Positions 35,372 to 45,792 are shown, counted from the first letter of the stretch. The stretch is 64,000 nucleotides of DNA from Roseiarcus sp963741845 (GCA_963741845.1 CAVUJV010000033.1:1-64000), one strand, 5' to 3'. Notes: generated by a model not told the origin, from the letters alone. Translations and numbers: made by a program.

Positions 35372-36415
35372 TCAGTCCTGCCGGGTATGGGTCGCGACGC
35401 CCCAGGTGTCCGCGACGACATAGCCCTCCGGGAATGGGTCGTCCGGATCGAGGAAATAGTTCATGATCCCGGTAAGATAGGCGCGACCGCTGATCTCGGG
35501 GATGATCGCGGGGCGGCCGCCGCAGGTCGTCTCCGCGGCGATTCGCCCGTCGAATCGGGAGCCGATGATCGAGAGATGGGAGAAGCGCTCGCCGACCTTG
35601 AGCCGCCCCTGCGCGTGCAGGACGGCGAGGCGCGCGGAGAGGCCCGTGCCGGTCGGGCTGCGGTCGGAACGTCCGGGCGAGACGATGCAGGTATTGCGCG
35701 CGACTGTTCCGGGCCCTTCGAACGGCGCGTGAAACTGGACGATGGAGACGCCGCGGATGTCCGGGTTCTCGGGATGGACGACGTCGAATTGCGCGCGCGC
35801 CGCGAGACGCACCTTTTCGCCGAGGATCGCGAGGTCGCGCGCCTCGTCGGGACGGATGGCGAAGCCGAGCCGCGTCGCATCGACCAGCGCGTAGAACATG
35901 CCGCCGTAAGCCACGTCGACCGGAAGGGTCCCAACGCCCTCCACTTCGAGCGGCGCCGCGAGGCGCTCGGCGAATGAGGGCACGTTGCGGATCGTGACCG
36001 ACTTGACCTTGCCGCTTTCGCAGCGCGCCGTCACGTCGACCGGACCGCCCGGCATGTCGAGCCGCAGGCGCGTCTCGGGCTCCTGCATGGGGACCATGCC
36101 GGTCTCAAGGAGGACGGTCGCGACGCACATCGTGTTCGAGCCGGACATCGGCGGATATTCGGTCGGCTCCATGATGATCGCGCCCGCGACGCAGTCCGGA
36201 CGCTTCGGCGGCACGATGAGATTGACGTGCCGCGCGACGCTGCCGCGCGGCTCGCAGATGAGAAAGCGGCGGATATGGTCCTGGTCGCGCGCGAAGGCGC
36301 GCATCATGGCGAAGACGGAATCGCCGGGCGGCGGAAGAACGCCGCCGACGATCACGTCCCCGATCTCGCCCTCCGCGTGGCAGCCGACGACCGTGATCTG
36401 GCGTGTCGATCGCAT
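35372..36415 (-). CDS. Proline racemase family protein (hydroxyproline epimerase/dehydratase-like)
   Basis: A 347-residue cytoplasmic enzyme of the proline racemase superfamily. Landmarks are CHAEGEIGDVIVGGV near the N-terminus, PPMSGSNTMCVATV (about 90-103) and ETTCGGRPAIIPEISG near residue 300. The first catalytic position, Cys in classical racemases, is Ser here (MSGSN), while the second Cys (TTCGG) is kept. Ser/Cys members act on hydroxyprolines or related acids in different ways, so epimerase and dehydratase activity cannot be separated from sequence. It runs 29 bp upstream of the DUF882 gene on the same strand. Confidence 0.85.
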   Translation of the reverse strand: MRSTRQITVVGCHAEGEIGDVIVGGVLPPPGDSVFAMMRAFARDQDHIRRFLICEPRGSVARHVNLIVPPKRPDCVAGAIIMEPTEYPPMSGSNTMCVATVLLETGMVPMQEPETRLRLDMPGGPVDVTARCESGKVKSVTIRNVPSFAERLAAPLEVEGVGTLPVDVAYGGMFYALVDATRLGFAIRPDEARDLAILGEKVRLAARAQFDVVHPENPDIRGVSIVQFHAPFEGPGTVARNTCIVSPGRSDRSPTGTGLSARLAVLHAQGRLKVGERFSHLSIIGSRFDGRIAAETTCGGRPAIIPEISGRAYLTGIMNYFLDPDDPFPEGYVVADTWGVATHTRQD

Positions 36416-36444
36416 CGGGCTCTGAATCGCGCGGGGGTCTGGAT

Positions 36445-38112
36445 CTATTGCCCGGAGTTGTCGCCGCCGAAGCCGAAGAAGCGCTTGACCCTGTCGAGGG
36501 CCGAGAGACGCAACGTCTTTCGCGCGGGCTCGGGCGGCGTTTCCGGCGCAAGCGCCGCGGTCGGGATCGGCATGGGCGGCAGCGGGACCGCGATCTCGGC
36601 CGCGCGCGCGAGCAGGGCGCGATCGTCCCCGACCGTCGCCGAGCGTGGCGCCTCCGCGAGCGCGAGCGCGACACGCGGCGGCGCAGCGAGGCCCCGGGTG
36701 ATGACATTCGGCAGGCGGCTATGCAGCACGTCCGCGATGAGGTCGTCGCCGCGTAAGGTCGGCGAGAATTTCGCGCTGCGGGAGGATGGCGTGTAGCTCG
36801 CGGCCTTGATGGAGGGAACCGGCGGGCCGAGCGAGGCGGTCATCTCCGGCGCGAAGACGGCGGATGCGAGCGTCGCGGGCCGGGCAGGGGGCGTCGCGGG
36901 CGCGACGACCGGCCCGGAGAGATCGTTCGGGCGGGTCGGCGGGATCGGGAAATCGCCGAGCGCGGCGAGCTGGAAGCTCAGATCTCTCGGCCGCCGGGGC
37001 GGCAGAGGCGCGAGGAACTGCGCGGCGACCGGCCCGCGCAGCTTGACCGGCGAATCCGAATCCGGAGCGGCATCGGTCGATGCGTCGCTCGCGACCGCAG
37101 GCTGTTCGAGCGCGGCGACGACCTGCTGCTGAGGTTGCGCCTGAGGCTGCGGTTGGGGCGCCGGCTCCGGCGCGCTGGCGTAGGTCGGGCCGGTCGGCAG
37201 GTTCTTCTTGGCCTTCTCGACCGCGACCGGACCGGCCTCGGCGATCTGCACCGCGGAAACCTGGGCGCCGCCTCCGCTGCGTCCGCCGCGTCCCGCGACG
37301 GCCACCACGGCCTCCTGTCCGCCGGACTCCTCGGCGTCGTCATCCCCGCCGCCGCGCGCGCCGAAGAGCCACGCGAAAAGACCCCCGCCGTTGCCCGCCA
37401 CCTGGACGCTATCGCCGCGCTGCTCGATCTCGGCCTTCGCCAGCTCGTAGCCCGGCATCGGATGGCCGTCGCTGGGGATGAAGACCGTCTTGCCGTCAGG
37501 GAAGAGCCGGGTCAGCGCCGCCCGGCTCATGCGCGGCCAGTAGCGCACCGAGCCGCTGTCGATATGGATCCAGGGCGTGTTTCCCTGTGGATAGAAACCG
37601 ACCCCGCCCTCCTGCATCCGCATGGCGACGTCGCGGATGCGGGCGGGGCTCACGTCGATGAAATGGGCGTCGATCGCGCGCCCCTGCATGTGCTGCGAAT
37701 GTTCGGCGACCTGGCGCGAGCGGCGCCTCAGCATCGCGTTGGTCTGGGGCGAGCGATAGCCGGAGAGCACGTCGATCGGCTGCTGCGATCCCGATTCCCG
37801 ATAAACCTCCCAGATGATGTCGAAGAGGCGGGGGTCCATCTTGGTCGGCTCGTTGAGCCGCCAGTCGCGCATGAACCAGTTGAGCTTGTCCAGCGCCGCC
37901 TGATCGTAGACGCCATTCACCATATAGGTGAAGGTTCCCGTCTCGTCGGTGTGGCGGTTCATGAATGTGACGGATCGGGTGTCGCCGTTCGCGATCGCCG
38001 ATTCGGTGGAATTAGGAACGACCCAGCCGACGAGAAACGCGGTCGCCATAGCCGCGCGCGAGGCTGCGCCGCCAAGGCTCCCGAGAATCCCTTTCGAAGA
38101 CAAACCCGCCAA
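36445..38112 (-). CDS. DUF882/M15-type murein peptidase with long Pro/Ala-rich tail
   Basis: A 555-residue exported protein related to MepK/YcbK peptidases that cleave peptidoglycan cross-links. An N-terminal hydrophobic anchor (about 16-33) is followed by the M15-like domain at about 70-215: SGYRSPQTNAMLRRRS, HSQHMQGRAIDAHF (zinc His and Asp) and TPWIHIDSGSVRYW. The remaining 330 residues are low-complexity Ala/Pro/Gln-rich, unlike the short E. coli enzyme. The start is a TTG preceded by ggaagg. The next gene upstream is an L,D-transpeptidase, so the pair fits 3-3 cross-link turnover. Confidence 0.87.
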   Translation of the reverse strand: MAGLSSKGILGSLGGAASRAAMATAFLVGWVVPNSTESAIANGDTRSVTFMNRHTDETGTFTYMVNGVYDQAALDKLNWFMRDWRLNEPTKMDPRLFDIIWEVYRESGSQQPIDVLSGYRSPQTNAMLRRRSRQVAEHSQHMQGRAIDAHFIDVSPARIRDVAMRMQEGGVGFYPQGNTPWIHIDSGSVRYWPRMSRAALTRLFPDGKTVFIPSDGHPMPGYELAKAEIEQRGDSVQVAGNGGGLFAWLFGARGGGDDDAEESGGQEAVVAVAGRGGRSGGGAQVSAVQIAEAGPVAVEKAKKNLPTGPTYASAPEPAPQPQPQAQPQQQVVAALEQPAVASDASTDAAPDSDSPVKLRGPVAAQFLAPLPPRRPRDLSFQLAALGDFPIPPTRPNDLSGPVVAPATPPARPATLASAVFAPEMTASLGPPVPSIKAASYTPSSRSAKFSPTLRGDDLIADVLHSRLPNVITRGLAAPPRVALALAEAPRSATVGDDRALLARAAEIAVPLPPMPIPTAALAPETPPEPARKTLRLSALDRVKRFFGFGGDNSGQ

Positions 38113-38331
38113 CCCGTCTTCCTTCCGCTATCCGGCGCGCAAGAGCGGCGCCATTGGCGTCCGTCCCGGTGGTCGCTCACGTTCCAGGCCGGAGCCGGCG
38201 TCCGGCCCCGCCGCGTCGCTAAGGCGCGCATCTTCGGCGCGCATGGCCTGAGCTTCGCGAATCTGTGACACGAACATCACAGGAACAAAGAATTGAACCG
38301 TCGAGGCGTATAGACCCATTGATTTATCGAT

Positions 38332-40060
38332 TCAATCTTGACGCAAACTTGCGAGTGTGCCTGCGACCTTCTGGGTCAGGCCATAGACGTCCGGTCTTTC
38401 GCGAAGATCGCCGTATTCGTCGACCGAGGCGGTGAAATATTCGATGTGGATTGGCAGCGGCTGCGACAGGAAGACCGAGCGCTCGCGATTGCCGTAGGCG
38501 GCGGTGATTCGGCTTTCGCTCCAGCCCAGCACAATTTCCGCGAGGCGCTCCGGATCCTGGACCCTCACGCAGCCATGGCTGAAAGCGCGGTCGTCGGCGT
38601 TGAAGAGTTCGCGCGACGGCGTGTCGTGCAGATAGACCGCATAGTCGTTCGGGAACATGAAGGCGAGGCGGCCGAGCGCGTTGCGCGCGCCCGGGAGCTG
38701 GCGCACGGTCAGATGTCCGTTGACCGTCTTCACCTCGTAGCCGTGGCTCGCGAGGTAATCGAGCTTCGACATCATCTCTTTCCTGATGATCGAATCCGGC
38801 ACCCGCCAGGACGGGTTGATCACGACGTAGCGGATGACATTGGAGAAGATCGGGGTCGGCGTCTTGGGCTTGCCGACGACGACGCGGGCGCGATGGACGA
38901 CTTCATCGCCGTCCATCACCGCGACCGTGAAGTCGGGGACGTTGACCTCGATGCGCCGCTCGCCCATGTCGCGCGGCTGCCAGCGCCACATCTCCATGTT
39001 GGCCAGGATCGTCGCGCGTTCGCGCGCCGACGCCGCGGGCAGGGCGCGGGCCGAGGCGACGAATCGGCTGTGAAGCCGCTTCATGCGCGGCGCGGCGATT
39101 TTCACGAGCGCCTCGCCGTCGGCGTTGGTCGCGAGAAGGCTCGGGGTTGTTCCGAGGTCGACGCCAACGCGCGCCGGCGGGACGCCGGACCCGGAGAGCC
39201 GGTTCAGCGCCTCGCGAAGGTCGCGGTAGCCCTTCTGGGGCGGGTTGAATTCGGCGAGACGCGCGCCCGGATCGGGCGCCGCAGCGATCTCCGCGAGCGC
39301 CGCGCCCGGATCGGGGATATCGGGCCTGACGCCGATCAGCGGCGAAATATGCGACGGCGAGACGCGGGAGCCCGAAGCCTGCTCCGCATAGACGACGACG
39401 GCGGCGGATATCGCCGCTTCCGTCCAGGCGCGTTCGTCCACGGAGAGCGGGCCGCCGACCAGCCCCGGCGGCGCGTAGGCGCCGAGATCGAGCCCGTCGT
39501 CGCTCGCGCGGGCGAGGCGCGCGAATACGGAGCGCCCGGCCGGCGTCAGGCCGTCCGCGTCGATCCAGATCGGCTGGAATCCGCGATCGGCGTAGAAGGC
39601 CCCGATGGCGGCGCGGGCCGCGCGCCAGTCTCCGGCGCCAAGCGGATTGGCTTTGTCGTCGCGGAGGATGAGGCTGTCGAGCGCCGCGGCGAGGGCGGTG
39701 ACGGCCGGGTCGGGCGCCGCGCCCGCGGAACGTCGGGACGCTCGCCGGGAGGGGGGCGGGCGCCACGGCGTATAGGGGGAGATCGGAGCGGGCGATCGCG
39801 ACGACGGGCGCGAGCGCCTCGGGCGTTCCGAAGGTCTCGGCGCCGGATGGATTCGTCTGCGAGGCAAGAAGCTCAAGCAGCGGCGGAAGGGCGAGGGGGC
39901 CGAAATCGGGCGTCGTCCCGGACGCGGGGCTGAGGGACGCGCTACTCGGCGACGGCGTCAGCGACGCCGCCCGGCAGGGCGCGGCGCTCGTCGCGATCGC
40001 CAGAGCGGCGCCGAGCAGCGCGCCCGTCGCCCGGAAGGATGTCCCAACGAATCGATTCAT
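38332..40060 (-). CDS. L,D-transpeptidase (YcbB/LdtD-like), one frame break
   Basis: A periplasmic enzyme that makes 3-3 peptidoglycan cross-links. A signal peptide follows ATG 40060 (MNRFVGTSF...GALLGAALAIATSAAP). Next come a peptidoglycan-binding-like region and the YkuD domain (about residues 300-480), with VINPSWRVPDSIIRKEM, YLHDTP and the catalytic motif HGCVRVQDPERLAE. The frame changes near 39730, where one extra base separates LPASVPTF from AGAAPDPAVTALAAALDSL. Correction gives a protein of about 575 residues, typical of the YcbB group. Confidence 0.88.
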
Positions 40061-40135
40061 TCCCGGCCCAGTCGCAAGCCCGAATGGTCGCGCGCCGACG
40101 CTAGAGGGATTCGCGGCTCGGGTCATGTCGCTGCG

Positions 40136-41617
40136 TCAGGCCGCGGCCTCGCCGATCATGTCCTCGGCGATGCCATTGTCCTTCATCTTGCGGTAGAGCG
40201 TCGAGCGGCCGATGCCGAGCTTGCGCGCCGCGCGCGACATCTGGCCGCGATAATGGGCGAGGGCGAAGCGGATCGACTCGGCCTCGATCTCCTCGAGCCT
40301 GCGCACGTCGCCGCTGTCGTCGATGAGCCTGAGCACGTGGGGGTCGCGCGTCTCCAGGAAGGCGCGGGAGGAAAAGTCGAGCGGTTCGTCGGCGATCGGC
40401 GGCGGGGCGGGCGGGATCATCACCTCGAATCCCTCGACCTGCGCGGCGATCTGCGGGAATTCGGCGGGCGTCAATTCCTCGCCGTCGGCGAGCACGACCG
40501 CCCGGAACAACGCATTTTCGAGCTGGCGGACATTGCCGGGCCAGTCGTAGGCCGTGAGCAGCGCCTGGGTCTCGTCCGTGAGCCCGCGAATGCGCTTGCC
40601 CTCCTCGGCGCAGAAGCGGGCGAGGAAACGCAGCGCGAGGTCGGGAATGTCGCAGGCGCGGGCGCGCAACGGGGGGACGGTGATCGGGAAGACGTTGAGC
40701 CGGTAGAACAGGTCTTCGCGGAAGCGCCCGGCCTTCACGAGCTCGATCAGATTCTGGGTGGTCGCCGAGATGAGCCGGAAGTCGACCTTCGCCGGGCGCC
40801 GGGCGCCGACGGGCTCGACCTCGCCGTCCTGCAGGGCGCGCAGGAGCTTCGCCTGGGTGTCGAGAGGAAGCGCGCCGATCTCGTCGAGGAAGAGCGCGCC
40901 GCCGTTGGCCTCGGCGAATTTGCCGGGCTGCCGGTCAAGCGCGCCGGGAAGAGCGCCCTTCTCGTGGCCGAAGAGAATCGAATCGAGCTGCGCCCTGGGC
41001 AACGCCCCGCAATTGACGCTGACGAAAACCCGGCCGCGCCGGTCGGAACTGCCCTGAATGGCGCGCGCCAGCAACGCCTTGCCGACGCCCGATTCGCCCT
41101 CGATCAGCACGGGAATGTTCGACTTCGCCGCCCGTTCCCCGAGGCGGATCGCGCGGGCCATCGGCTCGGAGCGGGTGACGATGTCGCGGAAGCCCAGTTC
41201 TCCCGCGGCGCGGCGGGTGGCGCGGCGCAGCTCGTCTTCGAGCGCGTCGACCCGGAGCACGTTCCTGAGCGACACCTGAAGCCGCTCGGCTCCGACCGGT
41301 TTGACCACGAAATCGACGGCGCCCGCCCGCATGGCGGAGATCACCGCCTCAATCGAGCCATGGGCGGTCTGTACGATTGTTGGAATGTCGATCTCGCGCT
41401 GTCTCATTCTGGCGAGCACGCCCATTCCGTCGAGATCGGGCATCACGAGGTCGAGGATGACGAGATCGACCGGGGGGCGGTCGCGAGCCTCCAGGCGCGC
41501 AATTGCGGCTTCCCCCAATTCGAGCGTTTCGACCTCATAGCCGAAACGCTTCGTCATCGCTTCCAGAAGACGGCGCTGGACGGGGTCGTCGTCGACAACG
41601 AGAATGAGAGCGGCCAT
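40136..41617 (-). CDS. NtrC-type response regulator with altered GAFTGA loop
   Basis: A 493-residue protein: receiver (1-120, phospho-Asp in VILDLVMPDLDG), AAA+ central domain (about 150-380; Walker A GESGVGKALLARAI, Walker B GALFLDEIGALP, arginine-finger region GRFREDLFYRLNVFP) and a Fis-type HTH (MSRAARKLGIGRSTLYRKM). The sigma54-contact loop, normally GAFTGA, reads GALPGA, losing the Phe and Thr required for sigma54 engagement in characterised activators. It may therefore act without sigma54. No cognate kinase is adjacent. Its gene lies just upstream of the L,D-transpeptidase gene, same strand. Confidence 0.9.
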   Translation of the reverse strand: MAALILVVDDDPVQRRLLEAMTKRFGYEVETLELGEAAIARLEARDRPPVDLVILDLVMPDLDGMGVLARMRQREIDIPTIVQTAHGSIEAVISAMRAGAVDFVVKPVGAERLQVSLRNVLRVDALEDELRRATRRAAGELGFRDIVTRSEPMARAIRLGERAAKSNIPVLIEGESGVGKALLARAIQGSSDRRGRVFVSVNCGALPRAQLDSILFGHEKGALPGALDRQPGKFAEANGGALFLDEIGALPLDTQAKLLRALQDGEVEPVGARRPAKVDFRLISATTQNLIELVKAGRFREDLFYRLNVFPITVPPLRARACDIPDLALRFLARFCAEEGKRIRGLTDETQALLTAYDWPGNVRQLENALFRAVVLADGEELTPAEFPQIAAQVEGFEVMIPPAPPPIADEPLDFSSRAFLETRDPHVLRLIDDSGDVRRLEEIEAESIRFALAHYRGQMSRAARKLGIGRSTLYRKMKDNGIAEDMIGEAAA

Positions 41618-41793
41618 TGTCTTCCTGAGGCGGGCGGCGATTTCTCGTCCGCGGCAGCGCCATTAGTCTGACATCACGGTAAACGCCATGTTAATGCCGC
41701 TTCGTCTTTCGCCCTCAGGGTCCCCTTTCCCGCCGCCGCGGCGGCGCGAAGGAACTGATACGCGATTGACGAAGGGTTAGAGAGGCTCTTTCC

Positions 41794-43632
41794 ATGACGA
41801 AGCTTTTCGATTCCGACCGCGCCGCTGCGGCGTCCGCTCTCGAAGCGGCGGAACTCGGGCCGTTGCCGCAGTGGCGACTTGAGCATCTTTACGAGAGCAT
41901 GGACTCGCCACGCTTCGCGGCCGACATGGGCCGGGCCGAAAGCGAGGCGAAGGCCTTTGCCGGGACCTGGCGCGGCAAGCTCGCCGGAATCGCCGATTCG
42001 CCCGAAGCCGGGCCGCGCCTCGCCGAGGCGGTGCGGGGTTACGAAGCGCTGCAGGATCTCGTCGGCCGGGTGATGTCCTACGCCTCGCTCCTCTACGCCT
42101 CCGACACGAGCGACGCGGCGCGCGCGAAATTCTACGGGGACGCGCAGGAGCGCGTGACGGCGCTGGCCGGCGACCTCCTGTTCTTCGAGCTGGAGCTCAA
42201 TCGGATCGACGACGCGAAGCTCGAAGCCGCGATGGCCGCCGATCCGGGCCTTGCGCATTACCGGCCGTGGCTCGAGGACATCCGCAAGGAGAAGCCGCAC
42301 CAGCTTCCGGACGAGATCGAGCAATTGTTCCTCGAAAAGTCGATGTCGGGCGCGGCGGCGTGGAACCGCCTCTTCGACGAGACGATGTCGGCGCTCCGCT
42401 TCGATTTCGAGGGCGAGAGCCTGACGCTGGAGCCGCTGCTCGGCAAGCTTCAGGACCCTGACGAGTCGAGGCGCGAGACGGCCGCCAATGCGCTCGCCGC
42501 GACGCTCGGGCAGAACCTGCGGCTCTTCTCGCTCGTCACCAATACGCTCGCGAAGGACAAGGAGATTTCCGACCGCTGGCGGAAGTTCGAGGACGTCGCG
42601 GATTCGCGCCATCTCGCCAATCGCGTCGAGCGCGAGGTGGTGGACGCCCTGGTCGCGGCGGTGACGGACGCCTATCCGCGCCTCTCGCACCGCTATTACA
42701 CGCTGAAGGCGCGCTGGTTCGGCAAGGCGAAGCTCGCGCATTGGGACCGCAACGCCCCCCTCCCGGACGCGCCCCGGCGCGTCTATTCCTGGGGGAGCGC
42801 GCGCGACACGGTGCTCGGCGCCTATCAGGCCTTCTCGCCGCGCATGGCCGACATTGCGCGCCGCTTCTTCGACGAGGGCTGGATCGACGCGCCGGCCCGG
42901 CCCGGCAAGGCGCCGGGCGCTTTCGCGCATCCGACCACGCCCTCGGCGCATCCTTATGTGCTCGTCAACTATCTGGGCAAGCCGCGCGACGTGACGACGC
43001 TCGCGCATGAACTTGGCCACGGCGTCCATCAGGTGCTCGCGGGCGTGAACGGCGCCCTGATGGCGCCGACGCCGCTGACGCTCGCCGAGACGGCTTCCGT
43101 CTTCGGCGAGATGCTGACCTTCCGCTCGATGCTTGCGCAGACGAAGGACCCGGCCGAGCGCAAGGCGATGCTCGCCGCCAAGGTCGAGGACATGCTGAAC
43201 ACGGTGGTGCGGCAGATCGCCTTCTACAAGTTCGAGCGCCTCGTTCACATCGAGCGGAAGAAGGGCGAACTGACGGCCGAGCGCATCAGCGAACTCTGGA
43301 TGAGCGTGCAGGCCGAAAGCCTCGGTCCGGCGATCGAGCTCAGGGCCGGCTACGAAACCTACTGGGCCTATATCGGCCACTTCATCCATTCGCCCTTCTA
43401 TGTTTACGCCTACGCCTTCGGCGACTGCCTCGTGAATTCGCTCTATGGCGTCTACGAGCGCACGCCGGAAGGTTTCGCCGAGCGCTATCTCGCGATGCTC
43501 TCGGCGGGCGGGTCGAAGTCCTACAGCGAACTGCTCGCGCCGTTCGGCCTCGACGCCAAGGACCCGGCCTTCTGGAGCATCGGGCTTTCGGTGATCGAGC
43601 GGATGATCGGAGAGCTGGAGGCGATGGGGTAG
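41794..43632 (+). CDS. M3 family oligoendopeptidase (PepF/M3-like)
   Basis: A 612-residue cytoplasmic zinc metallopeptidase that degrades short peptides. The zinc motif HELGHGVH is at residues 405-412, and the downstream Glu ligand lies in LAETASVFGEM. The N-terminal half is helical as in oligoendopeptidase F. It is divergent from the NtrC-type regulator gene. The frame is intact and the length is typical. Confidence 0.93.
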   Translation: MTKLFDSDRAAAASALEAAELGPLPQWRLEHLYESMDSPRFAADMGRAESEAKAFAGTWRGKLAGIADSPEAGPRLAEAVRGYEALQDLVGRVMSYASLLYASDTSDAARAKFYGDAQERVTALAGDLLFFELELNRIDDAKLEAAMAADPGLAHYRPWLEDIRKEKPHQLPDEIEQLFLEKSMSGAAAWNRLFDETMSALRFDFEGESLTLEPLLGKLQDPDESRRETAANALAATLGQNLRLFSLVTNTLAKDKEISDRWRKFEDVADSRHLANRVEREVVDALVAAVTDAYPRLSHRYYTLKARWFGKAKLAHWDRNAPLPDAPRRVYSWGSARDTVLGAYQAFSPRMADIARRFFDEGWIDAPARPGKAPGAFAHPTTPSAHPYVLVNYLGKPRDVTTLAHELGHGVHQVLAGVNGALMAPTPLTLAETASVFGEMLTFRSMLAQTKDPAERKAMLAAKVEDMLNTVVRQIAFYKFERLVHIERKKGELTAERISELWMSVQAESLGPAIELRAGYETYWAYIGHFIHSPFYVYAYAFGDCLVNSLYGVYERTPEGFAERYLAMLSAGGSKSYSELLAPFGLDAKDPAFWSIGLSVIERMIGELEAMG

Positions 43633-43713
43633 GCGCGTTGGGAGCCCGCGGGCTCCGTCTTGACGCGGAAGGTCAAGCTGCCTATTTCGGACTTAGTCCA
43701 CTGGGTTTAGTCC

Positions 43714-43952
43714 ATGCGCACTGTCAATATCCACGAAGCGAAAACCGAACCTGTCGCGGCTCGTGGACGCTGCTGCGAAGGGGGAATCCTTCATCATCGC
43801 CAGGGCCGGCAAGCCGCTGCGTCAAGGTCGTGCCGGTCGATTCGCCGGTCAAGAAACGACGGCTTGGGTTCATGAAGGGGCAGTTCACAGTTCCGGATGA
43901 CTTCGACACGATGTTCCAGGACGACATCGAAAAGATGTTCTACGGCGAATGA
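43714..43952 (+). CDS. Phd/YefM-type antitoxin, two frame breaks
   Basis: The repaired product of about 78 residues reads MRTVNIHEAKT, NLSRLVDAAAKGESFIIARAGKP, LVKVVPVD and ends DDIEKMFYGE. It is a typical Phd/YefM antitoxin with an N-terminal DNA-binding fold and a toxin-binding tail. Two extra bases (near 43747 and 43820) break the frame as given. The final ATGA overlaps the PIN toxin start, the usual arrangement, and autoregulation is expected. Confidence 0.8.
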
Positions 43953-44335
43953 GGTTTCTATTCGACACTCACATTCTGTTGTGGGGCGCGATCGAACCGG
44001 AGAAGCTATCGGAAGCTGCGATCGTTCTTTTCGAAGAGGAAGAGAACGAGCTGATTTTCAGCGCGGTCAGCATCTGGGAAATCGCAATCAAGGCCGGCCG
44101 AGGACGAAAGGATTTTGAGGTCGAGGCGGCGGCGTTTCGACACGCCCTCATCGACAATGGTTATATCGAATTGCCGATGACTGGACTTCACGCGATGGCG
44201 GTGACTGGGCTCCCGCCGATACATCGCGACCCCTTTGACCGGATGCTCGTCGCTCAGGCTCAAGTGGAAGGCACGACGTTGGTCACTTCGGATGCGACCG
44301 TCGCGCGTTACCCGGGCCCGATCCGCCTCGTCTGA
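43949..44335 (+). CDS. PIN-domain toxin (VapC-like ribonuclease)
   Basis: A 128-residue PIN nuclease. Acidic active-site residues appear in FLFDTHILLW (Asp about 6), SIWEIAIK (Glu about 43) and HRDPFDRMLVAQA (Asp about 94 and 97). TLVTSDATVARYPG near the end is typical of this group. It is translationally coupled to the upstream antitoxin gene (ATGA) and should cleave RNA when unrestrained. Confidence 0.92.
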   Translation: MRFLFDTHILLWGAIEPEKLSEAAIVLFEEEENELIFSAVSIWEIAIKAGRGRKDFEVEAAAFRHALIDNGYIELPMTGLHAMAVTGLPPIHRDPFDRMLVAQAQVEGTTLVTSDATVARYPGPIRLV

Positions 44336-44429
44336 TTCGCGAAGGGCGCCGCTCGTCTGTCATGACGCGCCGCTGCATTGACGCGATCCGCACCCTATAT
44401 GCGGAGCACATCTCCATGAGGAGTTTCGC

Positions 44430-45792
44430 TTGAGCCGCGACGAGGAAGCCAACCGCCTGAGCGCCCGCGCCTCCCGCTATGCGCGTCTCGGCGTCAGCGC
44501 GGGGACTTTCGCCGCCCGGCTCGGCGTCAATCGCCTGCGCGGCGGCGGCTCCGAGAGCGACGCCAAGGCGCTCGTTTCCGCGCTCGGCTCCATGAAGGGG
44601 CCGATCATGAAGGTCGGGCAATTGCTCGCGACCATTCCCGACGCGCTGCCCGCCGACTACGCGGCCGAGCTCATGAAACTTCAGTCGCAGGCGCCGCCGA
44701 TGGGTTCGGGCTTCGTGCGGCGGCGGATGCAGGCGGAGCTTGGGCCGAACTGGCGCGAACGTTTCGCGGAGTTCGACTTGAAGCCCGCGGCCGCCGCTTC
44801 GCTCGGACAAGTGCATCGCGCCAAAAGCCTCGACGGCGAGGACCTCGCGTGCAAGCTGCAATATCCTGAGATGGCCTCGGCGGTGGAGACGGATCTCGCG
44901 CAGCTCGATCTCATCTTCTCGCTGCATCGGCGCATCGGCGCCGCGATCGACACGCGCGAGATCGCGAGCGAGATTCGCGAGCGCGTGCGCGAGGAGCTCG
45001 ACTATCACCGCGAGGCGAAGGTCGCGAAGCTCTACGGACTGATGCTCGCCGACGTTCCCTTCGTGCGCGTGCCGCGCGTGCATGAGGAGCTGTCCACGCG
45101 CCGCCTGCTCACGCTGCAATGGCTCGACGGCGAGAAGCTCACCGAATTCGAAAGCGCGCCGCAGGAGGCGCGCGACGCCATCGCGGTCGGCCTGTTTCAT
45201 GCGTGGTGGCGGCCTTTCCTGCGCTACGGCGTCATCCATGGCGATCCGCATCTCGGCAATTACGCGGTGGCCGCGATCGGGCAAGGACCGCGACATCGAA
45301 GGGATCAACCTGTTCGACTACGGCTGCGTGCGCATCTTTCCGCCGCGCTTCGTGCTCGGCGTCGTCGAACTCTATCGCGCGCTCAAAGACAACGATCAGG
45401 CGCGGCTCGCGGAAGCCTATTCCATGTGGGGCTTTCCGAAGCTCACGCGCGGGACGTTCGAGGCGATGACCCTCTGGGCGCGCTTCATTTGCGGCCCGAT
45501 CCTCGACGACCGCGTGCGCACCGCGGCCGACGGCGTGAGCGCCGCCGAATATGGGCGCAAGGAGATCGGCGCCGTGATGCGAGCGCTGCGAGCGGAAGGC
45601 GGCGGCCTCGTGGTGCCGCGCGAATTCGTGTTCCTCGAACGCGCGACGATCGGCCTCGGCGGCGCATTCCTGAGGCTCGGCGCCAGGCTCAACTTCCATC
45701 GGATGTACGAGGAGGCGATCGCCGATTTCAGCGAGGCCGCCGTCGCGGCGCGTCAGGCGGAGGCGCTGAAGGCGGTGGGGCTGAAGGGGTAG
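44430..45792 (+). CDS. AarF/ABC1/UbiB kinase-like protein, one frame break
   Basis: An atypical kinase-like protein of about 453 residues from the ABC1/ADCK family associated with ubiquinone biosynthesis. The family KxGQ motif appears as MKVGQLLA, the ABC1 core as AAAASLGQVHRA, with ACKLQYP (Lys) and the catalytic loop as VIHGDPHLGNY. One extra c near 45282 separates AIG from KDRDIEGINLFDYG (DFG-like). The TTG start at 44430 is supported by a gaggag six bases before it. There is no clear C-terminal membrane segment. Confidence 0.86.
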
